Below are positions 1 through 12,441 of a stretch of 64,000 nucleotides of DNA, one piece after another. The notes under the pieces were generated by a model. It was not told the DNA's origin. It saw only the letters and a program-made list of their open reading frames with translations, and did no database searches. Every line of letters starts with the position of its first letter. Within the stretch, counting starts at the first letter, position 1. This stretch comes from Tenrec ecaudatus (taxonomy: Eukaryota; Chordata; Mammalia; Afrosoricida; Tenrecidae): the NCBI RefSeq assembly GCF_050624435.1, contig NC_134537.1, positions 121,509,586 to 121,573,585 of the forward strand, read 5' to 3'. The translations under genes and the position numbers were made by a program.

Positions 1-445
1 TGCACAGTTCTATAAAGATAAAGACGTTTCCCTTGGAGCATCCATACTTGGAGAAGGAAAAATGACTTGGCAGTCTACTTCAGAAGATCATTTGGAAAGG
101 TGAATAATCCAATCTAACCAATCTGGGGTGTAGTGTAAGGCTATGTAGCATTTTGTCTTATTATACATGACCAATCAGACAGCAGCTAAAAATAATCTTT
201 TGGAATATTTTGATTAAACAAAGTGCTCAAACTTTGATTGGACTGAAATGCAAACCTCTGTATTCTGTAACATTGACCATGTTGATATTGATTCTATTAT
301 TCATCTTGTACTTTAGTACACAGCAATTGAACATTTGGTTCACAATTGGTGATGAATTCTAAATAAGAGTAACAACTATTTCTAAGCAGAGCCTCTCATG
401 CATTAGGGGCTAGTTACTCTGTACGTGGAACATTTGATTTATGAT
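1..445. other. unique sequence, no gene seen
   Basis: AT-rich DNA with no open frame of note and no repeat family that I recognise. It ends where the first RTE 3' fragment begins. Confidence 0.5.
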
Positions 446-672
446 TTGCTAGGTGCCTTCAAGCCCTTTATGACTCACAGTGACCCTGTATACAACAGAA
501 CTAAACACTGGAAAATCCTCACCATTATTTTAGGCTTGAGGCCCTTGTTGCAGCCACTGCGTCAGCGCACCTGGTTGAGGGCCCTCCTCTCTTTCACCCC
601 CTCTACTCAGCCAAGCACGATGTCCTTCTCCAGGGACTGGTCCCTCCTGTCCAAAGTAGCCAAGACAAGCCA
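446..672 (-). mobile_element. RTE (BovB-like) LINE, 3' end fragment
   Basis: Read on the minus strand this is the 3' terminus of the afrotherian RTE family. On the plus strand it opens with 'GCTAGGTGCCTTCAAG', the complement of the RTE 3' tail. It then passes through 'TTGCAGCCACTGCGTCAG' and 'CCAAGCACGATGTCCTTC', which recur in the same order in the other minus-strand copies (for example near 3,490 and 45,800). It is truncated at its 5' side, as usual for RTE, and has no intact frame. The 84-codon plus-strand frame here is antisense to the LINE and is not a gene. Confidence 0.85.
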
Positions 673-861
673 GCAGTAGAGATAGTTCATTTCCTTAATA
701 AAATTAACATTTAAAATTTTTATATATTATATAGCTCCAATCAATCCCTATCCCTGCCATCTGTGAACTTGAAGGATTATAAATTTCATCTCTGGATTTC
801 TTGAATTTCTTGCCAGTCCTCTCCTAATGTCATAAGGTGAAATCAATTGATTTTTATCTTT

Positions 862-923
862 GGATGGTGATAAGAGTTGTATGAACCCCTAATAAAATGT
901 AAAAAAAAAGAAAAGAAAGAAAA
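862..923 (+). mobile_element. L1 3' tail, very short copy
   Basis: About 40 bp of an L1 3' end in sense orientation: 'GATAAGAGTTGTATGA' followed by 'CCCCTAATAAAATGT', which contains the AATAAA signal, and an A-rich tail. The same terminus is seen antisense at 19,369, 35,672, 40,100 and 58,560. It directly precedes a second, longer copy of the same end. Confidence 0.75.
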
Positions 924-1031
924 TGATTAGGGAAAAGAATGTACAGATGTGCTTTATACAATTGATGTATGTATATGTATGGATTGTGATAAGAGTTGTA
1001 TGAGCCCCTAATAAAATGTTTAAAAAAAAAA
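924..1031 (+). mobile_element. L1 3' end, second tandem copy
   Basis: About 100 bp of the same L1 3' terminus, including 'CAATTGATGTATGTATATG', 'GTGATAAGAGTTGTATGAG' and 'CCCCTAATAAAATG', ending in a run of A. It follows the A-rich tail of the preceding short copy in the same orientation. This gives two L1 ends head to tail, either from insertion into the earlier tail or from duplication. Confidence 0.8.
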
Positions 1032-1674
1032 TTTAAGCAGGGTTTTTGTGTTTGTTCTTTTTCAATTTGGAGAGGGGTGGGTTTTTTGGTTTTTGTTTTT
1101 AATTCAGCTCCAGGTGCAGAATTCACTATAGTTACCCTCAATGCCTTGGAAAATCCAAGTTCGTGTTTTTATTCTATATGAGTTACTTTGCCTACTTTGT
1201 CTCCTCAATTTTAACATCTGACAAAAGTCAGGGAAACAAAACTAACAATGCTACCTCCACCGCCTCATAGAAAAGCAAAGTGTCTTCCTTTCAGAAGGGA
1301 TATGCATAACAAAGCCACCCCTCTCAAGAAAATAGACATTGTGTTCTTCTCTGTCATTCAACGCGTCTCATGACTACTAAAGTCTCTGAGTGGGAAATCT
1401 CCATTTGGGAAGAGTGTCATTTTAATCACTCTTTAACAAGTGCTAGGCTTTCATTTTAACAAAAGAGCAGGTATCAGGTGCAGAAACATCAGGAAGACAA
1501 ACAGAAAGATTTTAATAATGTTGATTTTTCCCGTTTGATTCTTTATGATTCCTGTCTATAGATAATGACTTGTACTTCTAAAAACAAACTACTCCTAAAG
1601 TACATTTGTTTAAGTAAAAATAGCTAAGCAATTGAAGAAAAACTTTGGGAAGTACATAAAGGTAGAAAAATGTA
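1032..1674. other. unique sequence
   Basis: I see no repeat family or conserved coding signal here. Short open frames are of chance length. Confidence 0.4.
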
Positions 1675-2060
1675 AGATACTAATAATGGGAGTGGGTTAT
1701 AAATATCCCCAAAGCTGGGAACAACAGTCCTAAGTGTTGATGGCCGTGACTCTGCTTGGGAAAAGTCAGAAAGGCAAAAGAAAGGCTCCGGGTGGATTGA
1801 GAGGACAGTGGATATTCTCTTGAGAACACAGGGTTCTGCCATCATGAGGCGACCAATGAATATGTAAGTGCTCTAGCAAAGTGAATGAGAAACGACATGG
1901 TGCCCAGCTTTGAGAAGAAACAGCATTTGGGGTCTTAAAGCCTGTCTCAAAACAAGAAGCCATCTAATTGAGGAGCCAACTAAATTCACATGGAAGAAGC
2001 ACACCAACCTGCATAATACAAAGATTATAAAGAATAAAATCCAAACCCAATCCAACTCCT
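1675..2060 (+). mobile_element. L1 3' UTR fragment, sense
   Basis: This carries the upstream part of the same L1 3' UTR seen antisense elsewhere: 'GCATTTGGGGTCTTAAAG', 'AAGCCATCTAATTGAGGAG' and 'CATGGAAGAAGCACACCA'. The last matches the complement of 59,252-59,275 and 32,228-32,246. The 3' terminus and poly(A) are missing, so it is truncated on both sides or broken by later deletion. The four overlapping short frames are not genes. Confidence 0.7.
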
Positions 2061-3370
2061 TAATTCAGGACTATTACAGTCTAGGAAAGTTAAGATTGTA
2101 TGTTAAGTGTTCATACTTCACGCATAATCAAATACCTTTAGAACTAATAGAGAGCATAAATCTCAGTTCATGCTGCCTCTTCACTCTAAGATGTGTCTCA
2201 GGCATTCAAAACAAAGTGTTAACACTGCCTTGAAACATCTCACAGCCCAAAAGACCGACATATGTTACTATTACTGATACCCTGAGAAGAATGTTATTTT
2301 AATAATAGAAAACCATATAAAATGTCAGAGTGATTGAAGCTTTCTGATATGAATTCCTTATCATGTTGAAAGCTGGTATGATTCACCCAGGAACTGTCTA
2401 TAAACTTTCCCTCTGGAAAGTCAGCCAATAAACCAGGATTAATGCCAATGCAAGGTATTTATATTTCCGAGTATTTAAGCAAGAAAAAAATAACTTTGCT
2501 TTTTGTATGATACACTTGTTTCAAGAATTAGTCAAGTTACTAACCTCCTGACTTAAATTCTATGGGTGCTTATCTGTCTTCTTAATACTGACAGGAGCCA
2601 TCTAAATATTGGCAACGTTGCTGCTCACTCAGCAGTAATTGATGTGCAACTCTGTTAGTCTCCTGGCTGCTCACCACCATCACTGTAAGCTGTGTCAGAC
2701 ATTACTTTGAATTTATCTTTTTAGAAGCATTCTCTGGCCTATACCTTTTGATACTAATGTCCATGATGATTATGTTAATATTGACATCTAGGAGTTGTAT
2801 ATGTGGCATACCAGCCACAACTGAATAGTTCTAAATCTATTTAGTTGCATATCTGAACGACAATGACTTCAAATAAATAAATAACTTAATGAAAAATAAA
2901 TCTTAGGAAGTTTTAAAAAATGACTTGCCATCTCACAAAAATGAATTTGAGAGAAATAAAATTGTAAAAATATTTAGAGACATTCTTTTCATGCTTACAC
3001 AAATTTCCAACTAAGAATACACAAGATTATTTTCATATTGGTAAAGTGAAATGGAGAATTAAAGTGATCATTTAGATATGCTTGAACTACAAACTATTCC
3101 TCAAGTATATTCCTCTTTATTTGGATAATTAACTAAATTCTTCAACATAATTTATGTATGTAGAGTTTACACAATAGAAGTAGATATTGACTCATATTCA
3201 ATTTGCTATAAACAATGACTGTTAAACCCCTTAATTTTCCAAAAAACATACTTTGGGCAAATGTAGATTGATAATTTTTTGTTACTGCCAGATTCAAAAT
3301 ATCTCTCTATGAATTTACTTTTACTCATTTTTAAAAGCAAAATTTCCTTCTCTCTTTTAAAATTTAAAGT
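2061..3370. other. AT-rich unique sequence
   Basis: 1.3 kb of AT-rich DNA without a repeat that I can assign and without a plausible exon. Some of it may be an old, decayed LINE that is beyond recognition by eye. Confidence 0.4.
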
Positions 3371-4118
3371 GGTTGCTATTAAGCACTGTTGAATTGGTTT
3401 CGACTCAGAGTGACGCTATGTGCAACAGAACAAAATACTATCTGGTCCAACACCATCCTCACAACTGTTGATCTGTTTGAGCCCATTGTTGCAGCCACTG
3501 TGCCAATCCATCGACCCGTGATCTTCCACTTTCTGCTGACTCTTCACTTGATGAAACATGACACACTTTTCCAGGAACTTGTATCCCTTGATAAAATGTT
3601 TAAAGTATAAGAGATGGAATAGTACCATTGAGTATTACCACCTCACTACCAAAAAATTTTCTGACTTCTTCCAAAAGAGATGTGTTAGGACTTTTGGTAG
3701 TACATGGGATATTCGATATTCTTCACCAAACCGTATTCCACATTTATCACTCCTTCTCCAATAGTCCACATTCACTATCCAGCTTTCATATGAATATGAT
3801 GTTATGGGAAATACCATGCCTTGATAGGAGCTAGTCCTCAAAGGGCCATCTTTGCATTCTAACATTTTTGAAGAGGTCTCATGCAGCACATTTGCCCAAC
3901 ACAATATGATATTTGATTTATTGACTGTCGCATCCATGGATGTTGATTGTTGATCCAAATAAGTTGAAAATCCTTGAGAACTTCAATTGTTTCTGTGTTT
4001 ATCATGACAGTCCATGTGTGGGGTCTAATTATGAGGACTTTTATTTACGTTGAGTTGAAATTCATTCTGAAAACTATAGTACTTGATCTTCATCAGGATG
4101 GCAATTAGATTTTAGGTT
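3371..4118 (-). mobile_element. RTE LINE, 3' part (reverse transcriptase C-terminal side to 3' end)
   Basis: On the plus strand it opens with the complement of the RTE tail ('TTTCGACTCAGAGTGACG') and runs through 'CAGCCACTGTGCCAATCC' and the complement of the post-RT coding region to 'CTTGATCTTCATCAG'. It is interrupted at about 4,118 by a roughly 460-bp insert and resumes at 4,577 in register, so 3,371-5,030 was probably one copy. Frames are broken many times. Confidence 0.85.
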
Positions 4119-4576
4119 AACCTGTGTGCAGTATCGGGGCAGAGTTCAATCTATCAATCAGATCACAGGCTGATAAAACCTTCTGCAGGTGTTGCCTTTT
4201 TACAAGTGAGACACTAGGAACTTCTTCCTTTGGCCCTTTGCCTTCCTCCTCATTGGAACTCTGTGTCTCTCTCCAGGGGCTGATCCATGTGGGCTACCAA
4301 TCTGGAGAGCTGTTGGCACCCAACATACACCCAACAACTTTAGATCCTTGCACCTATACACCAACTGGCTTGTGATCTCCCCTCTGCTCATTTCACCTTT
4401 CTGGGTCATTTTCTTGTAGCTATGTGAGTCTAAAGAAGATTCAAGATAGCAGAATACCCATAGATTTGAGTTGGAATAGGCTATGTCATCTGGTTATAAA
4501 ATTATATCTTCATATGAAGTTATTTCTTAGACATATATGAATGTCACTATTTGTCTTTTTTTTTTTCTCTCAACAG
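4119..4576. repeat. unassigned insert inside an RTE copy
   Basis: This segment separates two parts of one minus-strand RTE: sequence before 4,118 and after 4,577 is contiguous in the other RTE copies. It ends with a T-rich run near 4,556-4,566. Phrases such as 'GGCTGATCCATGTGGGC' and 'TTTAGATCCTTGCACC' suggest an interspersed repeat, perhaps LTR-like or an L1 3' UTR relative, but I cannot name it. Confidence 0.45.
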
Positions 4577-5030
4577 CCCAACCTAACACAATCAGTAAGT
4601 GCTTCAACTGCTTTTGGCTTTCAACAAGCAAGGCTATAGTCTCTGTATATCAAAGGTGTTAATGAGCCTTCCTCCAGTCCTAAGGCCATGTTCTCCTTCA
4701 TACAGTCCTTCAATTTTTTGTTCAATGTAGATTAAGTTAAGTAAAGTTAAAATATAAAACCCTGGCACATAATTTACTTAATTTTAAACCATGCAGCACA
4801 TTTTTGTTGTGTTCAAACTTTGACTCTTGGTCTATGTACAAATCTCACATGGGCATAAATAATTGTTCTAGAATCCCCATTCTTCACAATGTTATCCATA
4901 GTTTTTTATGATCCACACAGTTGAATGTCTTTGCATAGTAGTGCACAAGTCAATGTCTTTCTGATATTCTCTGCTTTCAACCAAGAACCATCTGACATCA
5001 GAAATGACAGCTCTCATTGATTGTGGTAGT
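4577..5030 (-). mobile_element. RTE LINE, reverse transcriptase region (continuation)
   Basis: Resumes the minus-strand RTE after the insert. 'ATCAGTAAGTGCTTCAA' is the complement of the sequence just after the RT catalytic box, and 'CACATGGGCATAAATAATTG' and 'TCTGATATTCTCTGCTTTC' match the same block at 6,040-6,165 and 12,080-12,220. It stops near 5,030, well short of the RTE 5' end. Confidence 0.8.
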
Positions 5031-5227
5031 TTCTAATTATGTGTCCAGAAATTCTCAATTCAAAAAATTGTCCTCTAACATTTCTCTGAGAACTTTGTTT
5101 TTTGTTATTATTGTTAATTATTTAAGAAGTAGAGTATCTTTCCTTTATTGTTGCTATTTTGGCTTTTTGTTCTATTTTTACTTAATTTTTACATTAAGCC
5201 CAAGATACTAGTAGTGAGTCCATCTAA

Positions 5228-6222
5228 CAGTTACTGTGCCAATCCATCGCATTTAAGATTGCATTCATTTTTGCTGACCATCTGTTTTGCTAAACGTGAA
5301 CTTTTGTAGTGATCTGTCCAAAGTCAACAAGGCATCGTTATTTCTCAGGGAGACCTCTCTATGGAATTCCTCCAAGACTGCTTTGTTCATTCTTCTGAAA
5401 GTCCATGTTCATGCTGTTTCACCAATTCCACAACTCAGGTGTGCCCATTCTTCTTCGGCTTCCTTTTTTGACTGACCAAAATGCCCATCTATATGAAGGG
5501 ATGGAAAAAACCATGGCTTATTTAAGTGCATGTTTGTCTTAAAAATGACATCATGGTGTTTTAATATTTTTAAAGCAGTCTTCTGTCTCTTTCCACAATG
5601 CAATATGCAGTTTGATTCCTGGATCGCTGCATCCGAGGTCATCAGCTGTTGATCTAAGTAGAATGAAATCTGTGATAACTTGAATTTCTTCATCATTTAT
5701 CGTGATGCTGTTTATTAACCCAGTTCTGAGGATGTTTGCTTTCTTGGTGTGTGTAATTCTTCCTGCACATGGCGGTGTTTGATCTTTATCAGTAAGTGCT
5801 TTAAGTCCATTTTATTTTTCTAAAGTAAGATCGTGTCGCCCGTATGTGGAAGACAGTGAGTCCTCACACAGCATTCTTCTTCATGTGGTTCAGCTATGCA
5901 CAGTAGTTCTTCAACCTATGGACTGAATAAGTAACGTGAAATCATACATCTGTGCTGCACACCTTCACCAATTATATGCCATGCAATAGCCCTTTATTCT
6001 GTTTGAACAACTGTCTCTTAATCTATGTACATGTCCTATATGAGAGCCACTAAGTACTTTAGTTTTCCAGTTCTTCTCAATGGTATTCATAATTTTCTAT
6101 GATCTACAAAGCTGAATGCCTCCACATGGAAGATCAAACATAGGAAACATGCTTTCAGCATTCTCTGATTTGGGCCAAGGTTCATCTGACATCAACAGTC
6201 ATAGCTCTAGTTTCAAGTTCTC
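5228..6222 (-). mobile_element. RTE LINE, second minus-strand copy
   Basis: A separate RTE fragment in the same orientation. It begins with 'GTGCCAATCCATCGCATT' (3' side) and proceeds through the complement of the post-RT and RT blocks to 'CATCTGACATCAACAGTC'. Compared with 3,371-5,030 it lacks the last part of the 3' end. It contains stops in all frames. Confidence 0.8.
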
Positions 6223-8439
6223 TTCTATTAAAAAAAAAACATGTAGCAAAATAAATCTACAAAAACACTTCACAATTTTACCATTAGACTGTCAGTCTCT
6301 ACTAGTATTGTAGATTAGTCTAATTTTATAAATTAAATTATCATTTTTCTTTGTTCCATCACAGTATCTTGGGTTCTCTCATGATACATCAAATTGACTA
6401 GATTTTAAAAAATTCTAATGGATAATCCAATTTTCTATTATTTTGAGGCTTAAGCCTCACCCTCTTCCATCACTAGAATATGTGTTTAATGCTTTATAAG
6501 CTTAAGTTCAGAAAATTAATGGAGAGAGTTGATCACTATTGCTGGGTCTGGGCTTGGCTAGGATGTTTATCTAGAAAAGGGGAGATGTCCAGGGCACTTC
6601 TTATGTACAGTAGTATTAATTTTGGACTAGATATTTAATCCTTAAAGCACACTCCTTCGGAAGCTTTAAAATCACTCGGACAAACGTAGAAACATCTCTT
6701 ATGTAATCAACACATTGATTTGCACATTTGCTGTCTTAATTCTTCAACATGTCTTTAAAACACTAGACTTGGCAGTTTCTGAGAAGGAGCCTGTTTCAAC
6801 AGAAAACCATGAGAACACCCAGAATGCGGCTGTTTCCTTTCAAAAGAAGGAATGCAGGGAATTTTTTTTCTGTTTAAACAAATGCTATTGTTTTATTGCC
6901 AATTTTTCTTTTTAAAGTATCCATTAATGAATCCAGCAGCCTTATTTGGTATTTTTAATCAGTTAACGACATTGTTAGAACTTGTTATAAATTCCTTTAC
7001 ACTATATGGAGTTCCTCCAGTCTCTAGACATTCTTGGATCCTGAAACTACATACCTGACAAAACGCTGCTTTAATGTTGTATGGTTTATTATGTTATGAT
7101 AGAATTTTGTTAAGAGAGAACAAAAACTAGTTTCTTCAGTTTCACTTCATGAAATTGTTGGTACATGAGTGTTCCACTGTCCCTGTATTTTTCCATGATC
7201 TAAACCTTTATATTCTGTCTGAAAGGCAAAGTAGATATTAACCGCATGCAGTTGTAGCAAGCTGGAAATACCAGTAAATTTCCCCTTCCATCCTGCATAG
7301 AAAAGATCTTCTCTCTGAAACAAATGAATCTGAAATTCATTTTAAAAGTTAACAAATAATAGTCACTCGTTTATGTCTATTGCACAGAAATTCTGGTGTG
7401 TTTTTATTCTTTTTACTTTCAAACAGCTCGTCTTGAATATTTGAAATAATATGTTATCCCAATATTTGGTGCTTTTTAATGCTCAATTGGCTTGTTACTA
7501 GAAGAAGCATAAAACTAAACTGTGACCTGAACACAAACAAGGGAGAAAGTGAAAATACTGAAAGTACAAATGGGAGCCTCATGGGACTGCTGATCGTAGC
7601 GTTTAGCCCATCAAAGGCATAGATAGCACCTCAGCCTACATACATGCTTCTATCTTCCCCTTCTTTGACTCAGAGTTGACTGTCAGCTGGTAGAACAGAT
7701 CATGGCAAACCTTATAAAGCTACATTACAGAGTCTAAAAATCACATTGTTTAACAAAATGGTTGATTCCCCTTTCATAGTCTCAAAACAAATAAGATCAG
7801 CATATTAAAGTGGAATTATTCATTTCCACTTAGGCACAAAACATTTAGGCTTGTGTTCGTGTTGCTTATCATGCAAACAGAAGTATAATATGCATTACGA
7901 GAAACACAAATGAAATAGGAGCTGGGTTCTCAGCCTCCTGTAAGGCGAGCCATAAAGCCGTTTCTCCCTCTCCAAACACTGGCCAGGTGTGAACATAGAA
8001 CGGCATGGCCAAAGCAAGAAAAGCAGTAGTCTAGTTCTCAAATAAAAACGATATAGATATTTTGAGCACATGAAACATTAAATATAGAAATTTATGGCAA
8101 TTAAAAAGATGAAAGCTGACTAACTCTATGGTCAAAAAGGTGCAAAAAGTGTCGATGAGTGGATCTCGACTCCTGAAGACACACCATGCCCAGTGCGCTC
8201 CTCCCTCCTCTCTCGATAATTGTATACTGTTTTAAATGTTTTACCTTGAATTTATAAACTAGCAATCTTTCAAAGCCAGGTAAGAAACATGTCATCAATC
8301 AATGCATGATAAACGTCAAGTATGAAAGACACTAGACCACGCTGCATTTGTAAGAAGCTGAGCAACCATCAATCATTTGTCTCTGACATCTGGAGCGGTG
8401 GCAATTACATCGAGTCGGGCAAGGGGCACTTCAAAGTAA
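6223..8439. other. mostly unique sequence
   Basis: 2.2 kb with no recognised element. It contains short A and T runs but no splice-like or coding pattern that I trust. Confidence 0.4.
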
Positions 8440-8650
8440 CTCACTCTGAACCCAATGCTATTCAGTCCTTCCAACTCACACTGACCCTGCTGGGCAGCGT
8501 GGACTTGCCACTGGCCCCCAACCCCCTGCATTTCCAAAAATGTAACTCCTTCATAGGAATAAAAACCTCATCTTTCTCCCACAGAGCAGCTGGCTGGTAG
8601 TTTTAAATGGCTGCCCATGTGGTTAGAAGCCTAAAGTCTAAGTCAGTACG
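8440..8650 (-). mobile_element. AfroSINE, nearly full length
   Basis: Complement of the AfroSINE consensus, read on plus from the 3' end ('TTCCAACTCACACTGACC') through 'CTCATCTTTCTCCCACAG' to the tRNA-derived head ('GGTTAGAAGCC'). This short non-autonomous retroposon is specific to Afrotheria. There is no coding capacity; the 92-codon frame across it is accidental. Confidence 0.8.
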
Positions 8651-8799
8651 TCACAGGGACTCCTTGCTTCAAAGGAAACCAAGTCCAAATCAACAAACTG
8701 CTGACAAGATACAGGTCTTTCAATTGTCCAATACTAAGGTTTACTTTTTACTAGAGATTACTAAAGAGAAAGTAAAATATGCAAAAAGCAGGGTCCCTG

Positions 8800-8876
8800 C
8801 CTCTGTGTGTATGTTTGCATACATGTGTATGTATGTATGTGTGTAGATGTATATATACATCTACATATATACACAT
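8800..8876. repeat. TG/TATG/TA microsatellite with a palindrome
   Basis: Imperfect (TATG)n and (TA)n run. A perfect 24-bp palindrome lies at 8,842-8,865, with half-sites 'TGTAGATGTATA' and its complement. Confidence 0.85.
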
Positions 8877-11192
8877 AGATAATAATCAATGTACAAACCT
8901 ACTTTATTTCCAATACAGTTTAGCATTGATTTCCAAAAGCACACACAATTAAGTTGAAAAAGTTTTGCTACTCAGAAAACTTGTTCTAACTTAGTGAATA
9001 TCCATAATGTTTATACAGCACATTTAATTGCCTGTAATCCAGTTTCATGCCATCTCTTAATTACGAATCAGGAAAGTGATATGAAAACACCCTATATTTA
9101 GAGATCAAGCAAGGAGCCTTTAGCTTGTCAACATTTCAATGTACAATTCTGTGTTTACAAAAGTAGTTTGGAAATTATTTGTATTTATATGTAGTTATTG
9201 CAGAGAAGTAAACAATTAGTAATTCAATTATGATTGTTATCACTTGTTTTATTTATGACATTCATTTTTCAAATTTGTTGAACATTCATAACTGAACATT
9301 CTCTTGCAACTTTTACAGCGAAATAACACAACCACCATTCAATTTCCAAAGAAGATGTCTACATCGTATTCGTACTTTAGTCATCTACTGTGTCCGTGAA
9401 ACATACAGTCCACGGAAAACCAGAGAAGATGAAGCTGAGCTTCTTTAGGAACAGAATCAAAGGAATGTGTGGGTTAATTCTACCCTCAGGGAGACGATTT
9501 GGCTTAAGACCAGACACTAATAGTTCTTACCTGCAAAGACAGTCCTGCCCCACAGGTAGATGCTAAAAGGGATGCTTGAACTTTGGCCAAGAGAGAGAAT
9601 AGGAGACAACAAAAAACAAGCTCCCGAGCTGAGTCCTTTGTCGATTACTTTTTATTGTTAGAATGAGATGGTTCACATATAAACTGACATATGTTTATAT
9701 GTACAAGAAAATTAAAATGATTTTAGCTCTCAGATTTGAGAATATCATGAAGTGAAAATGTTGAAAAAGATTTTATAGAGAACAAGAATCTTTGGTCCTT
9801 TAAAAGAGCCTGAAAATGCCTTGACGGGAACCTATTAAAAAAAAAAAAGTTGATGTAACTGCTAACCCTACTAAAGCAGATTCTTCACGAAGAGTATGTC
9901 ATTTCTGTGATGAATACATGGAATTAACAGAAATAGAAAAACATGTATTCAATCATTCCCATTCATTTCAGCATGAGCCACTCAAGGTCAAAGCCAAAGG
10001 CTAATTAAATAATTGATTTGTACTAATGCTTTATTCTTTGAAGATTACTTGTACCAAATACTTCAATGTATTTATTTTTATTTAAACCAGGACAGAACGG
10101 TCTCCAATGCAACTAATCTCACAGAGTACTCACAGGCAACAATGATTTTGCTAAAAGGTGCAAGTATGTCAGATGCTGAGAATGGTCGCATAAATACTGA
10201 GAATAAACACTACCACCTTTTCAAGATTTCCGCTAGTGCATTGTCTTTAATAAAAACATGAGCATATGAGAGGAGTGCTTGTTTAAAGTTTCTGTGTTAG
10301 TCAATTCTGTCAAATTCATTTGACATAAACCATAATTCTGAAATTAATATAGAGAGAATTTTTACTTGTGCAGTTGCTGAGAAAGGAATCAAAGAAACTG
10401 ATTATTTTCTACCATGAGGTTTTTGTTGCTGTTGTTGTTTGGCTTTGCTTTGTTTTACATGTATGATGTACCAAGAAGAAGACAGCAAATACAATCATAC
10501 CATTAGAAAAATGATTTTTTTGTGTGTGGAAAGGCTATCCACTATTAATGAACACTTTATGGGGAAATTTTGTACTTTTAATCAGATGTCTCAGTCTAAG
10601 CACTATTGATATTTTGGACCGGTAAGTCTTTGCTGGGTGCGGGGAGGTGTGCAGCGTGGATGCTAAGCAGAATCCAGAAGTATCCTCTCCCCATTTGTAA
10701 TGACCACAAGTTACCCAAAGCACCACAAACAACCAAATCATTTTGCTTGGAGAAAAAAAGAATTATTGTTTCAAAGGAAATTTCTCAAAGAAAATAACCC
10801 TTTACCTTTGTAATACACCCTGGTTATGTTCTTCACCTGAGTGAATTTAGAAAATTGGTTATTAAACCATAGTCAGACGAGATAAACTGGAAGGATGGTA
10901 ATTGTACCACGCCTACCCTCATTGCATTGCTACCTCCCTCGCCTCACCCCCGTATCAAAGTGAACCATGTCTCAGGTAAGGTTGTCTGGAAGCAAAACCT
11001 GAGACGATGATTGTTGTTCAGTGCTTTATTGAGAAATCACTTCCAGAAAGGACTTAAAAGAAAATGAAAGAACAGAATGCAGAAGGAGAAAGCTTGTGCT
11101 TGAGCTCTGAAGCGTAAAATTTGCACCAAAAACTGCAGCTTGGCTGGATTCCAGCAGTGAGAAAACTGACATGTCATCCTCTAGTTTTAAAG
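8877..11192. other. mostly unique sequence
   Basis: 2.3 kb with no repeat that I can assign firmly. The stretch 10,980-11,160, with 'GTGCTTTATTGAGAAATCAC' (the complement of an AATAAA-type end), may be an old LTR or LINE end, but I cannot place it. Confidence 0.4.
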
Positions 11193-11350
11193 CCTAACTC
11201 CCTACGATCAAGTTGATTCTAATGCATGTCAGCTCCAGGGGCGTTACTAGTCATTGACCTGTACAGAAGCAGACAGACCACTTCTCACGGTGTCGCTGGT
11301 GGGTCTGAACCATTCATCTTGCACTTAATAGTTCCAATGCTCACCTGGCA
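11193..11350 (-). mobile_element. AfroSINE
   Basis: Complement of AfroSINE: 'GAAGCAGACAGACCACTTCT' corresponds to the middle of the element and 'CGCTGGTGGGTCTGAACC' to the B-box side of the tRNA-derived head. It is diverged, with small deletions. Confidence 0.7.
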
Positions 11351-11939
11351 GTGAGTAGCTGCAGACCCCCTGCTTATCCTCTTGGGCAAGATGGCCCCTA
11401 CACTCCACGAGGATTCCTGAGGAGAGGTACACAACTTTGAAAATAGCCATCACATTTGTAAGGATGGGGTTTAACATACATAATCAATGCTGAGCAACCT
11501 GAAGTTGTAGAATCGAACGCCCTTGTTTAGGTCACAGCCTTGATGCAATTGGAAGAAAGACTCCTCTTGGTGTGGCCTGTTCCTCTTTATTTTATACTCC
11601 TTAAGAAAGCTTCGCTTCTGCTGGATCCTGCACCTGGTTTGATGATTTCCTGCCATACTGACTGCTGGTTGCAGGAGCTATCAGCCGATTGCTGACCTTG
11701 GGTTCATTGGACTATGCGTGGATCGGTGGGGGGTCTTCTTGCTTTACATTCCTGCTCCTGGGTTTATCTTCCCATGCAGCTTTACCGTCTGACCCACGGT
11801 TGGAACCAGAGTAGTCTTACACTCTTCCTCAACTCTATGAGCAATTTTTTTTCTTTTTCTTTGGAGACAATAGGTACTCTTTATTTTTTATATTTGTGTA
11901 TATAAATCCCTTTCTAAATTCACACACACATAAGCAGCA
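11351..11939. other. unassigned, possibly repeat-derived
   Basis: Contains 'CCTGCTCCTGGGTTTATC', which sounds like a dispersed repeat, and a T-rich run at 11,846-11,860. I cannot name a family. No gene seen. Confidence 0.3.
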
Positions 11940-12407
11940 TTGGTTTTGCTTGTCTAGAGAACCCAGCTGAACACATACCTCTGCTCAGCAAACAGATTGA
12001 ATCAATATGAGAGGCTACCACCCTGGAGTACATGATTCCTGATATTAAACTACTCAGTATTCCCTTGCCTGTAGGTCCATGTACAGATTTCACATGAGCG
12101 CAATAAATTGTTCCAGAATTCCCATTCTTCTCAAAGCCAGTCATAGTTTGTTATGATCCACAATCAAATTTTGATAATCAGTAAAAACAAATAAACATCT
12201 TTCTGGTCTTCTCTACTTTGATCCAAGTTCCAGCTGGCATTTACAAAGATATCCCTGGCTCCATGTCCTACTCTGAATCTGGTTTGAATTTCTAGTAGCT
12301 CTGCGTTCATATATTGCTGTGACGGTTGATGAATGACCTTCAGCAAAACGTTATTTGCCTGTGATGCTGCTTGGTAATTCCTGCATCCTGGTAGGTCAAC
12401 TTCCTTT

Positions 12408-12441
12408 GGAATGGATACAAATGCGGAATGGATACAAATGC
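12408..12441. repeat. 17-bp direct duplication
   Basis: 'GGAATGGATACAAATGC' occurs twice back to back inside the RTE copy. The other RTE copies have it once, so it is a local duplication made after insertion. Confidence 0.95.

Noticed and set aside
8100..8440. structured small RNA gene (7SK or U6-like)
   Set aside because: No match to the conserved ends or core of these RNAs on reading.
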